64,000 nucleotides of DNA from Mauremys mutica (GCF_020497125.1 NC_059077.1:23134840-23198839), one strand, 5' to 3'. Positions 11,780 through 24,262 are shown, numbered from the stretch's first letter. Notes: generated from the letters alone by a model not told the origin. Translations and numbers: made by a program.

Positions 11780-12844
11780 TGTCTGCCTACTCTTTGCCTT
11801 GACTGTGGTTATGTATAAAATAATATGCACAACTCACTAGCTAATCACCATTCAGGATTCTATATGGCTATTTGGCTGAGGCTATTTTCTCAGTTCTGTG
11901 AACACTGAGGAACTCTGATTGTCTGGTAAAAAGGTTAAGTTTTGTCCTGAAAGATGACTATAACAGACCTCTTTGTAGAGTTATGTTTGGGGAGAGAACA
12001 AACATTACAGAGACTATGAGCTGTGAATGAAACTGTAAGGGGTGAGAATACATCAACTATACATGCCCAATGGGAAGGTGGAGGTATAAGAAAGTTGTCT
12101 CGTTTTTGGTAAGGTGCCTGAAAGCGCTCAGCTTTGCAGTCCTCTCGCTCATACCATACAGCACGTACCCTAAGTGCTGAGGTGCAGGAACCACAAATCG
12201 GAAACACATCAGAGTCCAAATGCTTTGGGTCCTGAGAATATTTGAATCCAAAGTTCCCTCTCTGTGAGTCTGATCCAGTGGAGTCAATGGAAAGCCTCTC
12301 ATTTACTTCAAGGGGTTTTGGATCAGGCATCATGGTTGTGGTCCCTACTGCATTCCCCCATTTCTGCAAGCAGCCATCTCCTTTAAAAGTTCCCCTCTTA
12401 ACCACCTCCTTCTGTGAGAAAACATCACTGTAAGATCTCTCAGGCTTCCATCTCTGCTAGGCCCGATCTGAGCAGTCACAAGCTTCTGTGTCAGACCTAC
12501 AAGGCACTTGGGCATATGTGTCAGGAAAGTGCTAGAAGCATGGGAAATGTGCACTGACTGTTTGGCGTGGTCCCAGCGAAAAGAAGAAGACAGAAGGGGA
12601 GGGGGTGGGGGGGATGTGGTGCCAGAAGGGAGACAAGTGATTGTGAATTAAGGTCATGGGAATGAAGGCCTAGCAATAACCCTCCCTTTCCACCCCTATG
12701 TACACACACAGGGCTAAATCTTCAAATGATATACAGATCTCTTCCGCTTTATTACAAACGCCCCTTGAAATCAGTGGGAGTCTTTCCACTGACTTTAATG
12801 GGAGTTGGACTGGGTTCAATTCCTTTCCCAGACCCTCAGATTTT
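11780..12844. other. Non-coding DNA, no gene recognised
   Basis: The 156-codon minus frame at 11935-12405 has no recognisable domain. A palindromic 'gtcaatgg ... cttcaagg' motif occurs at 12265-12318 and a related one at 12762-12815. Confidence 0.5.
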
Positions 12845-12979
12845 AACTTTTATTTAGTATTTGTATTGCAGGAGCTTCCAAAGTCCCAGTCAGGATCAGG
12901 GCAGGTCCAGTTGCGCTAGGCCCATTACAAACATAGTAAGAGACAATTCCTGTACCAAAGCATCTACAATCTAATTGAA
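12845..12979. repeat. Old amniote interspersed repeat, family unnamed
   Basis: The segment from 'tttatttagtatttgtattg' to 'acaatctaattg' shares its layout with 43640-43920 (ttattattattta ... acaatctaagg). I recognise it as a recurrent reptile/bird repeat but cannot name it. The MITE at 12980 is inserted against it. Confidence 0.5.
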
Positions 12980-13240
12980 GGCCAGGTCTACACAAGGAAC
13001 ACGTTGCTGATATAGCTATACCAGTACACCATATCAACAAAGTGCTTCTAATATGGACACAGCTTATACTGGCAAACTGTACTTTTGACAGCATAGTTTA
13101 TTACACATTCCTCACCCCAAGCAAAATAAGTGCAATTTTGCTGCTATAGCCATGTCTAACTATGCCAGTCAAAAATCACACCTCCTTACACCCCAACTGA
13201 CATAGCTATGCCAGCAAAAGTTTGCAGTGTTGACCTGGCC
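12980..13240. mobile_element. MITE with GGCCAGGTC termini
   Basis: Left end ggccaggtctacac and right end agtgttgacctggcc are inverted copies; 'atagctat' motifs recur inside. No clean target duplication could be matched, so the superfamily (hAT or Harbinger) is open. Confidence 0.7.
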
Positions 13241-13448
13241 TAAACCACAACACAAGAAGTGGGGGTAACAGACAAACCAATGGAATAGGATAAGGGGGAC
13301 AAGGCAACAGTGATAAGAACACATTGCTACATAGACTAGTTAGCCGTGCAATTAGCAGGTCACAGGTTAAAAAAAAAAAAGATTGAATAAACAAAGAAAT
13401 ATTTATGAGTAATCTCTAATTAGGATTCTATTAATTGTTTGTCTATAT

Positions 13449-13782
13449 CAGGGATTGGCAACCTCTGGCACGCGGCTCGCCAGGGTAAGCACCCTGGCGG
13501 GCCGGGCCAGTTTGTTTACCTGCCACATCGGCAGGTTTGGCCAATCGTGGCTCCCACTGGCCGCGGTTCGTCCTCCCAGGCCAATGGGGGCGGCGGAAAG
13601 CGGCGTGGGCGAGGGATGTGCTGGCTGCGGCTTCCCGCCGCCCCCATTGGCCTGGGAGGACGAACCGCGGCCAGTGGGAGCCGCGATTGGCCGAACCTGC
13701 CGACGCAGCAGGTAAATAAACTGGCCCAGCCCGCCAGGGTGCTTACCCTGGCGAGCCACATGCCAGAAGTTGCCGACCCCTG
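13449..13782. mobile_element. Foldback hAT-type MITE (334 bp)
   Basis: Starts cagggattggcaacctctgg and ends agttgccgacccctg. Nearly the whole element is one inverted repeat: the arms (about 13449-13596 and 13635-13782) are close to identical around the GC-rich core, with a roughly 38-nt loop. The mirror-image frames on both strands are a by-product of this. The flanking 8-mers gtctatat and ccataaat do not match well. Confidence 0.85.
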
Positions 13783-14771
13783 CCATAAATGTACATTCAT
13801 CAGTGCACACAGTAAAAAATTACTTTTGTGAATTTCTGTCATTTGCTATACAATTTAGCTGCTGTTGCTGCCACATTTAGAGCTTTGGGAGATTAAGGAG
13901 TATTGGCATACACCATAATGTTTCAATACATCAGAGTCTTTGCTACAGCCTGTAGCTTGAAGTTCTGTTCTATTACACTATGTTCAAGGAACAAATTCGC
14001 TCATGACACAAATAGCCCATTCCTCTACTCTTTGCAAAGGCAAAACTGTTGATTCCAATATTGGGATTTGCCTATGCCAAGAGCTGGGACTTTAGTGATT
14101 TCTTAACTGCACCCAAATCAGTTGCTGCCTTTAGACTATTTGTTCCAAAGAAACCGCTTTCTAGTGACAGAGGAAAATGCATTTGAATGTTGTACTTTAC
14201 AGCCAGTGAAGCAGAGCAATTTTGCTAGGTGATCCCTGTAACAATTACTCAGTCACTCACGTTTTTATTACTGCTTTAAAAAACCTTTACAAGGCACTCA
14301 GAATATAATCATATGATTATAGAGTATTTCTATCTCCCGGATCATTATTGCTCAGTCAGAGGCAGAGAGAAAGAAGATAGAGAAGAGCAACAGATGCAGG
14401 GAGAAAGAAGAGAAGGACTTTTGATTTTTATTTAAACAGCTTCATTTCACAAAATAAAATGAATAACAGCCCATGAATATGATTTTTTTTAAATAAAATG
14501 TGTATCAAATGCAATTTCTACTCAAATTCTGCTATGGGAACATAAGAATTTATGAATTCAATACAAAGCTGTCATCATCAGGCTCTGTGTGCGTCACCGC
14601 CATTGAAATTTATCCCACTCATGAAGTTCTATTTTAATTTTGGTTAAAGCTAACAAACAAATCATACAGAGAACATTGTTGGTTCCTGAGACTCCCGCCA
14701 TTCCTAGGATGTTCTGTTTTTTAGAACTCTTTGCCACTATCAAAAATAATTTAAAAAACAGCAGAAAGAAT
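13783..14771. other. Non-coding DNA, no gene recognised
   Basis: AT-rich sequence without convincing frames or repeat boundaries. Confidence 0.5.
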
Positions 14772-14900
14772 TTAATAGATTCACAGATTTTTAATGCCAG
14801 GAGGGATCATTATAATCATCTACTCTGGCCTTCTGCATATCATAGGCCACAGAATTCACCCAGTTACTCTCTTATTGAGCCCAATAATTTATATCTGGCT
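14772..14900 (-). repeat. CR1 LINE 3' end fragment
   Basis: Contains the complement of a CR1 3' tail (gattcacagattttta, then gggatcattataatcatcta). The same tail is seen in plus orientation at about 61140-61190 (gaagattatgatggtccttt). Confidence 0.6.
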
Positions 14901-14963
14901 AAAGGAAATCTTCCAGAAAGGTACCCTGTCTTGAAAACTGTTTCCCTGAAAACTGTATTGATT

Positions 14964-15125
14964 CTCCTGATTCTCATTTACACTAAGGCCTCTTTACACC
15001 ACTCTGACAGGATAAAGGGGCTTCAAAGTAGGGACAAGTATAATTTACCCCTACTTGAAGGTCTCTGTACACTGCCAGAGCATTGCAATGTAAAGGAGGT
15101 GGTTAGTGTAAATGAAAATCAGGCT
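14964..15125. repeat. Palindromic old MITE ('cctgattctcatttacac' family)
   Basis: Left end 'ctgattctcatttacactaa' is answered by the inverted right end 'ttagtgtaaatgaaaatcagg'-type sequence about 140 bp later. Related copies lie at 18797-18893 and 27486-27565. A 222-codon plus frame (14640-15308) runs through this and the neighbouring repeat without any domain. Confidence 0.6.
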
Positions 15126-15548
15126 CCAAAATGTACATCCCTCAAGCCTGGAAATCACTCCCTGGGAGTTTTGCCATTGACTTCAATAGAGCTAAGATTT
15201 CACCCAGAGTCTGCTGCCGCCAGGGCACACTCTATGGCCCTTCAGTTCCCCTGGATCTATGCAAAGAGGGAGGGACACAAAGGGGTCTATCGCCAGGGAG
15301 GAGGGTGAATATTAATAGATGAGTGTTGGAAGTATTGGAGAAAAGGGAGGAGGGGAGAAGAGTAGTTTTGAAGGATGGATTGTTCAATTAATTAACAGAA
15401 AGACAAAGTATTGTTTCCTGTTTTATGTTGTACTGTCGGTGTTTGATTGATTGTATATGTGCTCAGGGCTCAGATAGGCATGTTTACAAATCTAAATAAA
15501 TAAAATAATCTTTCAGAGGCCTGAAAATGGCCTGCAGCCTGGGACAAA

Positions 15549-16919
15549 CAGGGCCGGATTAACCTTTGGCAGGGCTGGCACCAAACAGATTTGTGGGCTC
15601 CCACGCAGGCAGTGGAGCCTGGTGCAGGGAGGTCAGTCCCTGAACTGAGGGACCGGCCAGGGACATGGCATGGCAGAGACGGCCCGGCTCCGCCCCACCC
15701 AGCCCAGTGTGAGGGCACTATTTACAAACCGGCAGTTGCCAGACGCAGAGTGGCCCGCCAGGCCCTGTGCTTCCAGCATGCCCCTTCCCCTCGGGGGCAG
15801 GCCCATGCCACGCCACACAGCCCCCAGCCATCACCCCATAGGCGCCGACTCTGTGGATGCTCCGGGGCTGGAGCACCCATTGAAAAAAAAAAGTGTGTGT
15901 GCTGAGCACCCACCAGGGGCCCTGCCAATGAGCTCCTTCCACGCCTCCAGCCCGCCACTGATAAGATGTTCAGCGGTGGGCAGGAGGTGCTGGATGGGGG
16001 GAGGAAAGGGGGAGGGGCAAGAAGAGGTGGAGCGAGGACGGGGGTACTTGGGGGAGGGTGCGGAATGAGGCAGAGTGGGGGTGAAGAGGGGACGGGAAGA
16101 GGCGGGGCAGGGATGGGGCCTTGGGGGAAGTGGGAGCAGTGGAGGCGGGGCCTGGGGCAAAGCGGAGATCAAGCACCCCCGGGGAAATCAGAAAGTTGGC
16201 ACCTCTGCAACGCCCACCCCCCCCGAATCCCTAAGGCCAGAGTCCCCCCCCACCCAGGGACCACCCTACAAATGCAGAGTGTCCTGCACAATACCACCCC
16301 TGCCCAGTACCCCCCTGCCCACAGCCCCACCACCGCTACCCAGCACCCCACACAGAACCTCCACTCCTTAGTGCCCCAGCACACACAGATCTTCCCCACC
16401 CCCTCACAGCCCAGCACATCCCCCCCACCCAAGCCCCACAGAGACCCACTCCCCCACGCCCTGCCTCCCGGCCACACTCACCGGCCCTGCTGCGAGGTGA
16501 CTGTGTCTGCTGAGCTGAGCCGGGGCAGAGAATTGCTCTGGCCCCTCGATAGTGGTGCGATCAGCCAGACCATGGGCTGCTCTGGCCAGACTCCCTCAGG
16601 ACTCACTTGCCTGGAGGGGCCCAGCCAAGCCCCCAACACTGTCTCCTCCCCCAAAAAACTGGCAGAGACTGGCCAGGCTTCTGCACCAGTCCCAGCTGGC
16701 TCCGGGAGACAGGTGGGGCCCCACAGAAGCAGAGCCTGCACGGAGCCGGAGGTGCACTGGGGTCCAGCTAGGGGGCAGAGAGAGGAGCAAGTGGTGGGCG
16801 GGGGAAGCCAGTGGGCTGGTAGGATCTTGGGGCACAGTGCAAGTGGAGCAGGCCGGGACCCCTTCTGAGCATGGGCCCAGCTCCATGGCATCACTTGTGC
16901 CATTGTAAACCCGGTACTG
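15549..16919. mobile_element. hAT-type non-autonomous transposon with a nested MITE (1371 bp)
   Basis: Left end CAGGGCCGGATTAAC; right end, read inward, CAGTACCGGGTTTAC. Target duplication gggacaaa (15541-15548) against gggacaag (16920-16927), 7 of 8. A second element (15837-16207) sits inside it. The 300-codon plus frame at 15966-16868 lies wholly in this C/G-biased DNA, overlaps long frames in other phases, and is not considered a gene. Confidence 0.8.
15837..16207. mobile_element. hAT-type MITE nested in 15549-16919 (371 bp)
   Basis: Starts cataggcgccgactct and ends agaaagttggcacctctg, inverted relatives of each other. Flanks catcaccc and caacgccc agree at 6 of 8 positions. It is the same family as 43078-43451, with the same order of motifs (ggctggagcaccca, then a run of As, then gtgtgctgagcacccacc). 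Confidence 0.8.
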
Positions 16920-17019
16920 GGGACAAGCTAAATCACGTGGCTTCTGTTGTCCTTTCTGATGCATGGAATGGAAAGGGGTCTGCCACCCCAGGATAAAAAT
17001 GATGGACATATGAGTGCAG

Positions 17020-17302
17020 ACAGATACTGAAAAAGAAAATAGGCTGACAAAGAAAGAAAGGATGGTGCATGGTGGGGGAAAGGGGAGAGATAAAGAGAGA
17101 AGCAGGAGAGAAGATTATGGGAAAGGGAGACTGAGGAAAAAACAGAGAGTAGGGCAGACAGAAAGAAAGTAGCTGTGTGGGAGAGGCATAAGAAAGAAAA
17201 GGGGAGACAGATACAAACAAAGAGAGAAAGGAGATGGGGTGAAGACAGAGACAAAGAAACAAGGGGGAGAGGAGAGGAGAAAGACAACTGGAGAGAGCCA
17301 TT
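17020..17302. repeat. Purine-rich (GA) low-complexity tract
   Basis: About 280 bp made mostly of aga/aagg/gaga motifs on the plus strand. The minus-strand Ser/Leu/Phe-rich frames here are compositional. Confidence 0.85.
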
Positions 17303-19199
17303 TTGTTAATTATTATTATTAATAAAGACTGTGTGTATTTGTAAAGAATGAATCAGTTTACAGTATCACGGGAATGATAAACCCGGAACACAATAAGGTT
17401 TTTAAGGCATGGTGTTTCTCTGCATGCAGTGCATACAAACCCCAGAGTATTCCCTAGGCAATAAAGGCAACTGTCAGCATAATGGTGTTTAATGGCTTCT
17501 CCTGACATTAGAATGTATTCCCTGAGCATTAGATTTATAGCCCTGAGGGGACAGTCTGTCTTGGAAAAGGAATCTTATATGGTGAACATCCATTTTATTA
17601 GAGACCATCCAAATGATCAATACCAGTGTTTCAAATTCCTGGTATAATCTTGTTTTTATGGATCCCATCCTAGGGTAATAAAATCTTAAGACTCCTACTG
17701 ATTAAAATTTAACATAAATTGATCCTATTGATTAGCTGACCTATGGAATTGAGAACTGACATTTAGTGGAGTTCAGTTGACAGGTATTTACTCTTATTTA
17801 CAAATGACCATTTACTTTTATAACAGAGAAAGGAAAATTTCATGTGAGGCTATTAGACTTCCCAGAATATAAAGTTAGTCAAAAAATTTATTAGTGTGTT
17901 GCTGGGATTTGTATAAGCAAACAGTACAGATTTAGGCAAAAGGTTTTATCCAATAACATGGTTGTAGCTTGTGATATTTCAGACCCTCAACCCTTACTCA
18001 CATAAATAATCCCATTTGCTGCAGCAGGATTACTTGCATGAGAAAAGCCTATCTGTGTGAGTAAATGTTTCCAGGATTGGCCCCTTACAGTTTTTAATAT
18101 GCTTATCAACACTGGCCATCTGTGTTTCTTCATTTTAATTACTGTAAATTAGTGCCTGCTCTTCTGGCATTTCAAGGACCAGGAAGTAGCCATAAACCTC
18201 TTCTACTGCTCAAAAATGAACACACCAACAATTGCTAGCTGGTGGGATGTGCAGCAAAGGAAATGTGTTTTTACAGGGCAATTTATCAGTGTAATTTCCC
18301 ATCACTAACAAGTACAATACAATTTCTGAGCAAAGAAGTAATTTATTTAACTATTTGCTTAACCGGTCTTGAATGGAAGCTCTCTTTGTGCTATGTAATC
18401 CAAACAACAAACACATAACTGAATGACCAACTCTGTTTTAAAGACACATTCTGGTTTGGTTTGGTTTTTTAATCACTGTGAATTTCTACCCTGTCCTTTG
18501 TACTTTGGTAATTAAGGAAGTTAAAACAACAGCAACCAATAAAAACAAGAACTGCAATCTTTCGTGGTATGGCTGGAATGTGTTGGCTGAAGATGCAATC
18601 ATGATCTTATGATTAAGCACACACCTAGCTTTTGTTAACACTCATAATTAGCTTAATAACAAATGAGATGTAAGGGGTCAACTTCCACACTGACTTTAAA
18701 GTCAATGAGAGTTGTGACCATGTAAAAGAGAGCGGAACTCAGTCCAAAAATCTATATTTTATTTAATATTAATCAGAGGGAAGACTGAAGAGACAGGGTC
18801 TGATTCTTATTTACACTAAGACCACTTTACACTGCTCTAGGAGCGTAAAGGAGCCTTGAACCTGGTGTAAATGTAACTCATTTAAATCAGGCCCCTGGTG
18901 TTACATCAAATTTGGCTCAAAATTTAGGTTTACAAAGATTATTTTTACTGATTTTGGCCAATAGAAATGTTTCCATGAAGTTACAAAAGTGAAAACTGAT
19001 TTTATACAAATATTGATTCCCCCACAGAGTTTGCAACCTGGATAGAGGAACACTGTGCTAGTGCCATAATACTGAAACTGAGTAGAAACTAACAGTGAAC
19101 AGAAAGGAATGGTAAAGAAAGACTACAATCCTTTCAGTTTTAATAATCTAAGGTCTTATTTGCAACATGGTAAAGACACCTGTTTTTAAAGCTATAGGA
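17303..19199. other. Non-coding DNA, no gene recognised
   Basis: AT-rich, with no frames over 60 codons. Contains an old palindromic repeat at 18797-18893. Confidence 0.5.
18797..18893. repeat. Palindromic old MITE, copy 2
   Basis: Reads gattcttatttacactaaga ... aaatgtaactcatttaaatcagg; related to 14964-15125 and 27486-27565. Confidence 0.5.
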
Positions 19200-19509
19200 C
19201 AGGGGTAGGAACCTATGGCAGGCGTGCCAAAGGCGACATGCGAGCTGATTTTCAGTGGCACTCACACTGCCCGGTTCCTGGCCACTGGTCCAGAGGGCTC
19301 TGCATTTTAATTTAATTTTAAATGAAGCTTCTTAAACATTTTAAAAACCTTATTTACTTTGCATACAACAATAGTTTAGTTATATATTATAGACTTATAG
19401 AAAGAGAACTTCTAAAAACATTCAAATGTATTATTGGCATGCGAAACCTTAAATTAGAGTGAATAAATGAAGACTCGGCACACCACTTCTGAAAGGTTGC
19501 CGACCCCTG
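19200..19509 (+). mobile_element. hAT-type MITE (310 bp), same family as 39450-39756
   Basis: Starts caggggtaggaacctatgg and ends aggttgccgacccctg. Flanks ctatagga (19192-19199) and ctataaga (19510-19517) agree at 7 of 8 positions. The AT-rich middle (atttaattttaaatgaagct) is shared, inverted, with 39450-39756. Confidence 0.9.
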
Positions 19510-19865
19510 CTATAAGATGTTTAACATGACAATGTCATTTAAGTTGACAAGGAGCATTTTACTTATGCCTTCTTCCTAATTTTCATCAGACCCTGTGATC
19601 CGTCTCTGAGCTCAAGCCCCATTCCCCTAGATCATGATCACTGCACTATAACTATGTCTGTGCTGGTGGAGTATAAAGCTCTTTCTTAATCCTGACCAAT
19701 ACTTTTTTAGCCAATAGGAAATGGTTAATGTGCTATTTGTTGACATTATTCTACTAGGGAATGAAACATCCACACATTATTATGTATTTTTAATTGGATT
19801 CAAACCTAGAAGCCCAAAGTGTTATGGCACAGAATCACTTAATCTTTAATTTTATGTTCATATGC

Positions 19866-20643
19866 TGTTACCCGCACACTTTGGGGCACCCATCTTTATC
19901 TTGTTCCTAGGGGTCAAGGTGTAACCCCATACTCTAAGGCACCAGCCTTTACCCTTCCACGGGCTCAGGGCATAACCTTACACCTTGCAGGTTTGCAGGG
20001 TCTTTTACCAGTGAAAGAGCCTTACACAGTAATATCCTTAACCTCTGGCAAGTCAGGATCAGGTCGTCCGGGGACTCCAGCTTCTGCACGATATAGTTGG
20101 CAGGATGTTGAGGTCTGGCAGCTCTGATCTTGGGCTGTGTCCTGAAGCTGATTCCAAAGAACTTCCTTTTGGACTCCTGTTCATATAGTGAAACTTGAGT
20201 CCTGCTTAGCTATACCTTAACCAATCATTTTACTAAAATTCTTCACCCAATCATACCCCACCACCTGAGTTGATTTACACCTTGCAAAATTAGTTCTGTA
20301 ACAGTCAGAAACAATCAAAGAACCAGACAGAAACCACACAGATAAACAATAAAGTAGGAAACATAAAAGTAAAACAACAAAGAAGTAGAGATTTCACACC
20401 CACTATGTTGATAAGTCATTCCTTGCCACACAGAATGCTATCAAACAAAGTTTTCTTTAAACATGTTTCTTTATCTGTTGATGGTGGGTACTATTAGGAC
20501 AGTATCTCCTTCTTAACAGCCTGATATTACATTATTTTAATGTAATTTAGATGGAATGTGAGGCTGTGACTTTCTGCTTCTTGGCTCATGGCTGCTGCTA
20601 TCCTAATATGGCTGCAGAAAAAAAGGCCTCAGACCTCATAACA
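19866..20643 (-). mobile_element. Possible solo LTR or ERV-like block
   Basis: Runs from TGTTACCC to CATAACA. The layout and phrases such as 'tgataagtcattccttgcca' and 'tggaatgtgaggctgtgac' resemble a turtle ERV LTR read in reverse. No target duplication could be matched and no viral gene adjoins, so the boundaries and the class are tentative. Confidence 0.4.
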
Positions 20644-21649
20644 CTTATATATCTGGCAATCCTCTCACCCCTTTGCAGGCAGAGAGAGGATTTAGCTACA
20701 CATCTGCCATACGGAGGTTAGATAATGAGCCAAATTCTGGTCCTCATCCCTAAACCACTCACTACCATACTGTGTAGTCCTTACTCAAGAAAAGGAGTAT
20801 GCTTTTGTATAATTCAACGCAGGAAGACAAAACAAGTGAAAAGTTCAGGTTCACTGAGCCTTCAGAGGAGTCTTGGGAACGAATGAGGCTGATGAAGCCT
20901 GGGGTTAAGAGATGGTCAAGAGCTGTGTCAAAGCTCTTTCAGGAATAAAAATGAAAATGAAACTCTGAGGCAATATTGGTACCCCCAAGAGACTAACTGG
21001 TTCCACCAATCACATTAATGAAGACTTAAAAATTGAATGGATACTTTTTTTTCTCTTTTACATTAACTGTCAATGTAGCAGCAGCACACTGTACTACATA
21101 TATAAGCAAAGAAATCACAACTTCATTTTGTATAGTACCTTTCATACAAGCTATACCCAGAACACCCTCAGGAGTTCAATTCTATGTGACGCTGGCAGAT
21201 CAGGTACCAGCTCATGCCAATGCCCAGCGCCTCCCTGAACATTGACAAATGCATAGCTGGAAACCAGCCTGGCTCGCCTGTGTGTCCATTTTGTTAAAAT
21301 AAATATTAGAGTTCTACGAATCTGTTTAGTGTTTAGACATTATGCCATGTTCATAGGATACTGCATGTATTAATCTGACATAATGTCTGTATCCCATGTT
21401 ATAAGGTAACATTAAGTGTTTGCTCTGTAACTATAAAAATGTTTGCTAAGACTGTAAACCCCCACAGTCCAGGGACATGCATTACCAAGTGTGAAAGGCT
21501 AGTTTACAAGAGGTGTTATCTTCTCCCCTCAAAAAGAAGGCCAGACAGACCATTGTGGGACTTCAGTGGACAAAAGACTTTACTGATTGCTTCTCCCATA
21601 CCCCTGGAGAGAGTACCTGCACAAGCCCTCCTCCTATCTAAGCTTGAAT
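20644..21649. other. Non-coding DNA, no gene recognised
   Basis: Nothing recognisable apart from short chance frames (21033-21245 and 21439-21699). Confidence 0.5.
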
Positions 21650-24254
21650 CAGTGTTTTCCCCAGGAATTGAAATTAGGGGGAGTGTTCGAATTTACTGAG
21701 GGGAGTCAAGGCCGATGAGGGGTGAGACCGTGAGAGTGAAGATGGGCTGTATGGCACCATAGTAAAAACTGAAAAATGTTTCATGACCATTTCATTAGAT
21801 TTAACTCATGTTTTAAAATCATCACACACATTAAAGTTGGCCACTCAAGCCTTCTATGAAGCACTACATCTACATCCTTCTTGGTTTCTTGTTATAATTT
21901 TGCATAACTCTGTTAATGAACTTCTTGAATGCAATGCGTTCATCTTTGGTGGCTTCTCGTGTGTCCAGTACTCCCATTCCTTCAATTGATATGCTCATTA
22001 GTTTATGCACATGATCAGGCAGAAGGTGACTTCTTTCAAAACACAAAATTCTATTCAGTGATGAAAAAGAATGCTCAACTGTAGCTGTTGTGACTGGGAG
22101 TAGCAAGAGATGAATTCCTACTTCTTTCATCCCAGGAAACATAGCATAAAGATCGGGTCGAGCCACTAGTGATGATAAAAAAGAAGTTGAAGTCAAATCT
22201 TCATTCATTCGTCATATGATATTCCACTCTGTGTTCAAATTCTCTATTCTGTCCTGAGCACATGGCAGCCCCATTGCTGGTAGTGCCTCACTCCACTCAA
22301 CTGTAGGTGTTTTATAGGACAGGGATCTGTAAAAGCTACGTAGAGGTTGAGTAGAATCTAGAAGTCGCTGTTGTAGATTTTTAAGAATCAAGTCTATGTA
22401 CTTTTTCAGTTGTCTAACAAACACTTCTTGCCTTCTTCACTTAAGGATTCAATATAAATGCCTTCATTAGTCAACTTCTGGACTGAAGTCTTTGCTTCTT
22501 CCAGTACTTTTTCAATGGATAGCTCTCTGATTGATCCAAATGTAGCTTCTACTGCTGGACAAAGATCTACTACTGTTGTAGCAGATGCCTGGATGGCATT
22601 GTTTAGTGACCCAAGTGGTTTCAACAGAAGACTTACAAGAGAGAGAATGGCAATAGTCTTCTCTGAATGTAGTAGCAAAAGTAATCCACCAGCCTCACTA
22701 CTTAGATCCATCCCATCTTGGTAGATACTTTCCAAAGCCAGTAATAACGGCTGGAGTAATTTTAAGACAACAGCCAAGGATCGCTCATGAGAAAGCCAGA
22801 GGGTTTTCCCAGGTTGGACTAATTTGAACTTCAATCCCAGTGTATCTTCTATATTTTCCAAGATATTCAGTCTTTTTGGACTCTTGCTGAAAAAATAATG
22901 TAATGAAGACATTAATGTATAGCTTTTTAATGGTTTTTGAAGTCTGACACTTGTACTAGCACTAGTTGGAGTAGATGGCCTCTGCAGTGTGTATAGGAGA
23001 GATTAGGGTTGCACTTTTCTCTGAGCAAAGCTTGTGCTCCACCATGTCTTCCAGAAAGTTTGCAGCTCCATCAAATGCACAAGCAGCCATCTGTTTGGGG
23101 TCCAACTGACAAGCATTTAAGTCTTCTAATGGGTTGTCACAGATGCAGATGATCTGTCTTCTATAACTTGAACATCTAGAAAGGCATCTACTGGCCTACC
23201 ACTGACATCAAGATAACATACACAATGACTTAATACTTGATGCCCATTTGCATTGGTGCATTCATTAGCCATGTATGAAAATTTTTTGAACGTGGTGAGA
23301 GAGTTCATCACTTTTTCAACTGATGAGTCTTTCACTGTTGTACCACATGCTTCTAGCCAGTGAGTTCAGTTTCTTGCAGAAAGATAGTGAGCATTTACTG
23401 GTCTTGTTCAGAACCAGTGTTCAACTTCAGGATGAACAAATGACAATGCACTTAACATTGGCCTCCAGTTTGTAGTGTGTAGTATCTCTTGCTTAAATAG
23501 AACATATGATGCCACAGCCATGTTTATTTGCACACATTTATCTCCAGCATTCTACCAGCCTCATTAACACTTATCATGAGTTCACCTCACAGGTGAGGGG
23601 CAAGAAGGCACCTTGCTCGTTCCTCCAGCTGCTCACTGTTCACTGTGGCCACTGTCGTTCATTGTCTCACCATTCACTCCATCGCTCTGTTGCCAATGGC
23701 CTTGCACAGTCACCTTCTGCTGCCACCTGCCACTGTGACCTCTGCGAGTTGGTCTCTTGAGGTTCCACCCAGCTTTCAGTGATTTCAGCTGAGATCTCAG
23801 TGGGAGAACCGCACTGCTAGTGCAGACTGGTCCGTCTCTTCCACAGAAACACTCTGTTTGCTGGATACCTAGGTGGATTAGGTATGAATGTAAATACAAT
23901 CTGGTCCTGAAGCCTTTCTCCCCAGACCCGAGCTCATCACTAGCTGTCAGGGAAAGCTCATTTAGATTTTGCTTAAAATCATAATTTGAAATTATTAGGT
24001 TGGCCAACATCACCGGAATGAATACACTGACATTCTCATAAAAAAAACCAGCTAGTCTATGTTCATACTTTTCAAATCTATTATACTTTTTCAGATACAT
24101 GTATTTTATCATATACTTTATATGCTTTTAAAGTGTATTGTTTCAATTCAAATTTCCAAAAAATAACTAAATTGGCAATACTGCATGTAACTAGTTCACA
24201 AAACTGGGGGTGGGGGAAAGAGAGAGAATTCAGGGGGGTGTAGGGAAATCCCTG
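21650..24254 (-). mobile_element. Decayed hAT DNA transposon, both ends present (2605 bp)
   Basis: Left end CAGTGTTTTCCCCAG and right end, read inward, CAGGGATTTCCCTAC. A perfect 8-bp target duplication, gcttgaat, lies at 21642-21649 and 24255-24262. Between them is a hAT transposase pseudogene on the minus strand. The match between the ends (10 of the first 12 bases), the exact duplication and a coding remnant in the right place make this the best preserved autonomous-type DNA transposon in the window. Confidence 0.9.
21870..23540 (-). pseudogene. hAT transposase pseudogene (DUF4371 / ZMYM1-like type)
   Basis: Frame-shifted pieces run from about 23540 down to 21870. The N-terminal part has FKQEILHTTNWRP, then FSYMANECTNANGHQVLSHC, which fits the DUF4371 part of hAT transposases (with an Asp-Glu-type motif altered to Asn-Glu). 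The middle piece (22406-22912) has YFFSKSPKRLNILEN and LWLSHERSL, in place of the usual Arg-Trp motif. The C-terminal piece (21870-22208) has TATVEHSFSSLNRIL, the hAT dimerisation signature. Stops and frameshifts between the pieces show it is inactive. No zinc finger was seen upstream; the 159-codon frame at 23633-24112 is inside the element but unassigned. Confidence 0.85.
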
Positions 24255-24262
24255 GCTTGAAT

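Noticed and set aside
13439..13842. Mirror-image proteins of 130, 120 and 108 codons
   Set aside because: By-product of the palindromic MITE 13449-13782.
14640..15308. 222-codon plus frame
   Set aside because: Crosses a CR1 tail and an old palindromic MITE; not a protein.
15966..16868. 300-codon plus frame
   Set aside because: Lies wholly within a hAT element and its nested MITE, overlapped by long frames in other phases; compositional.
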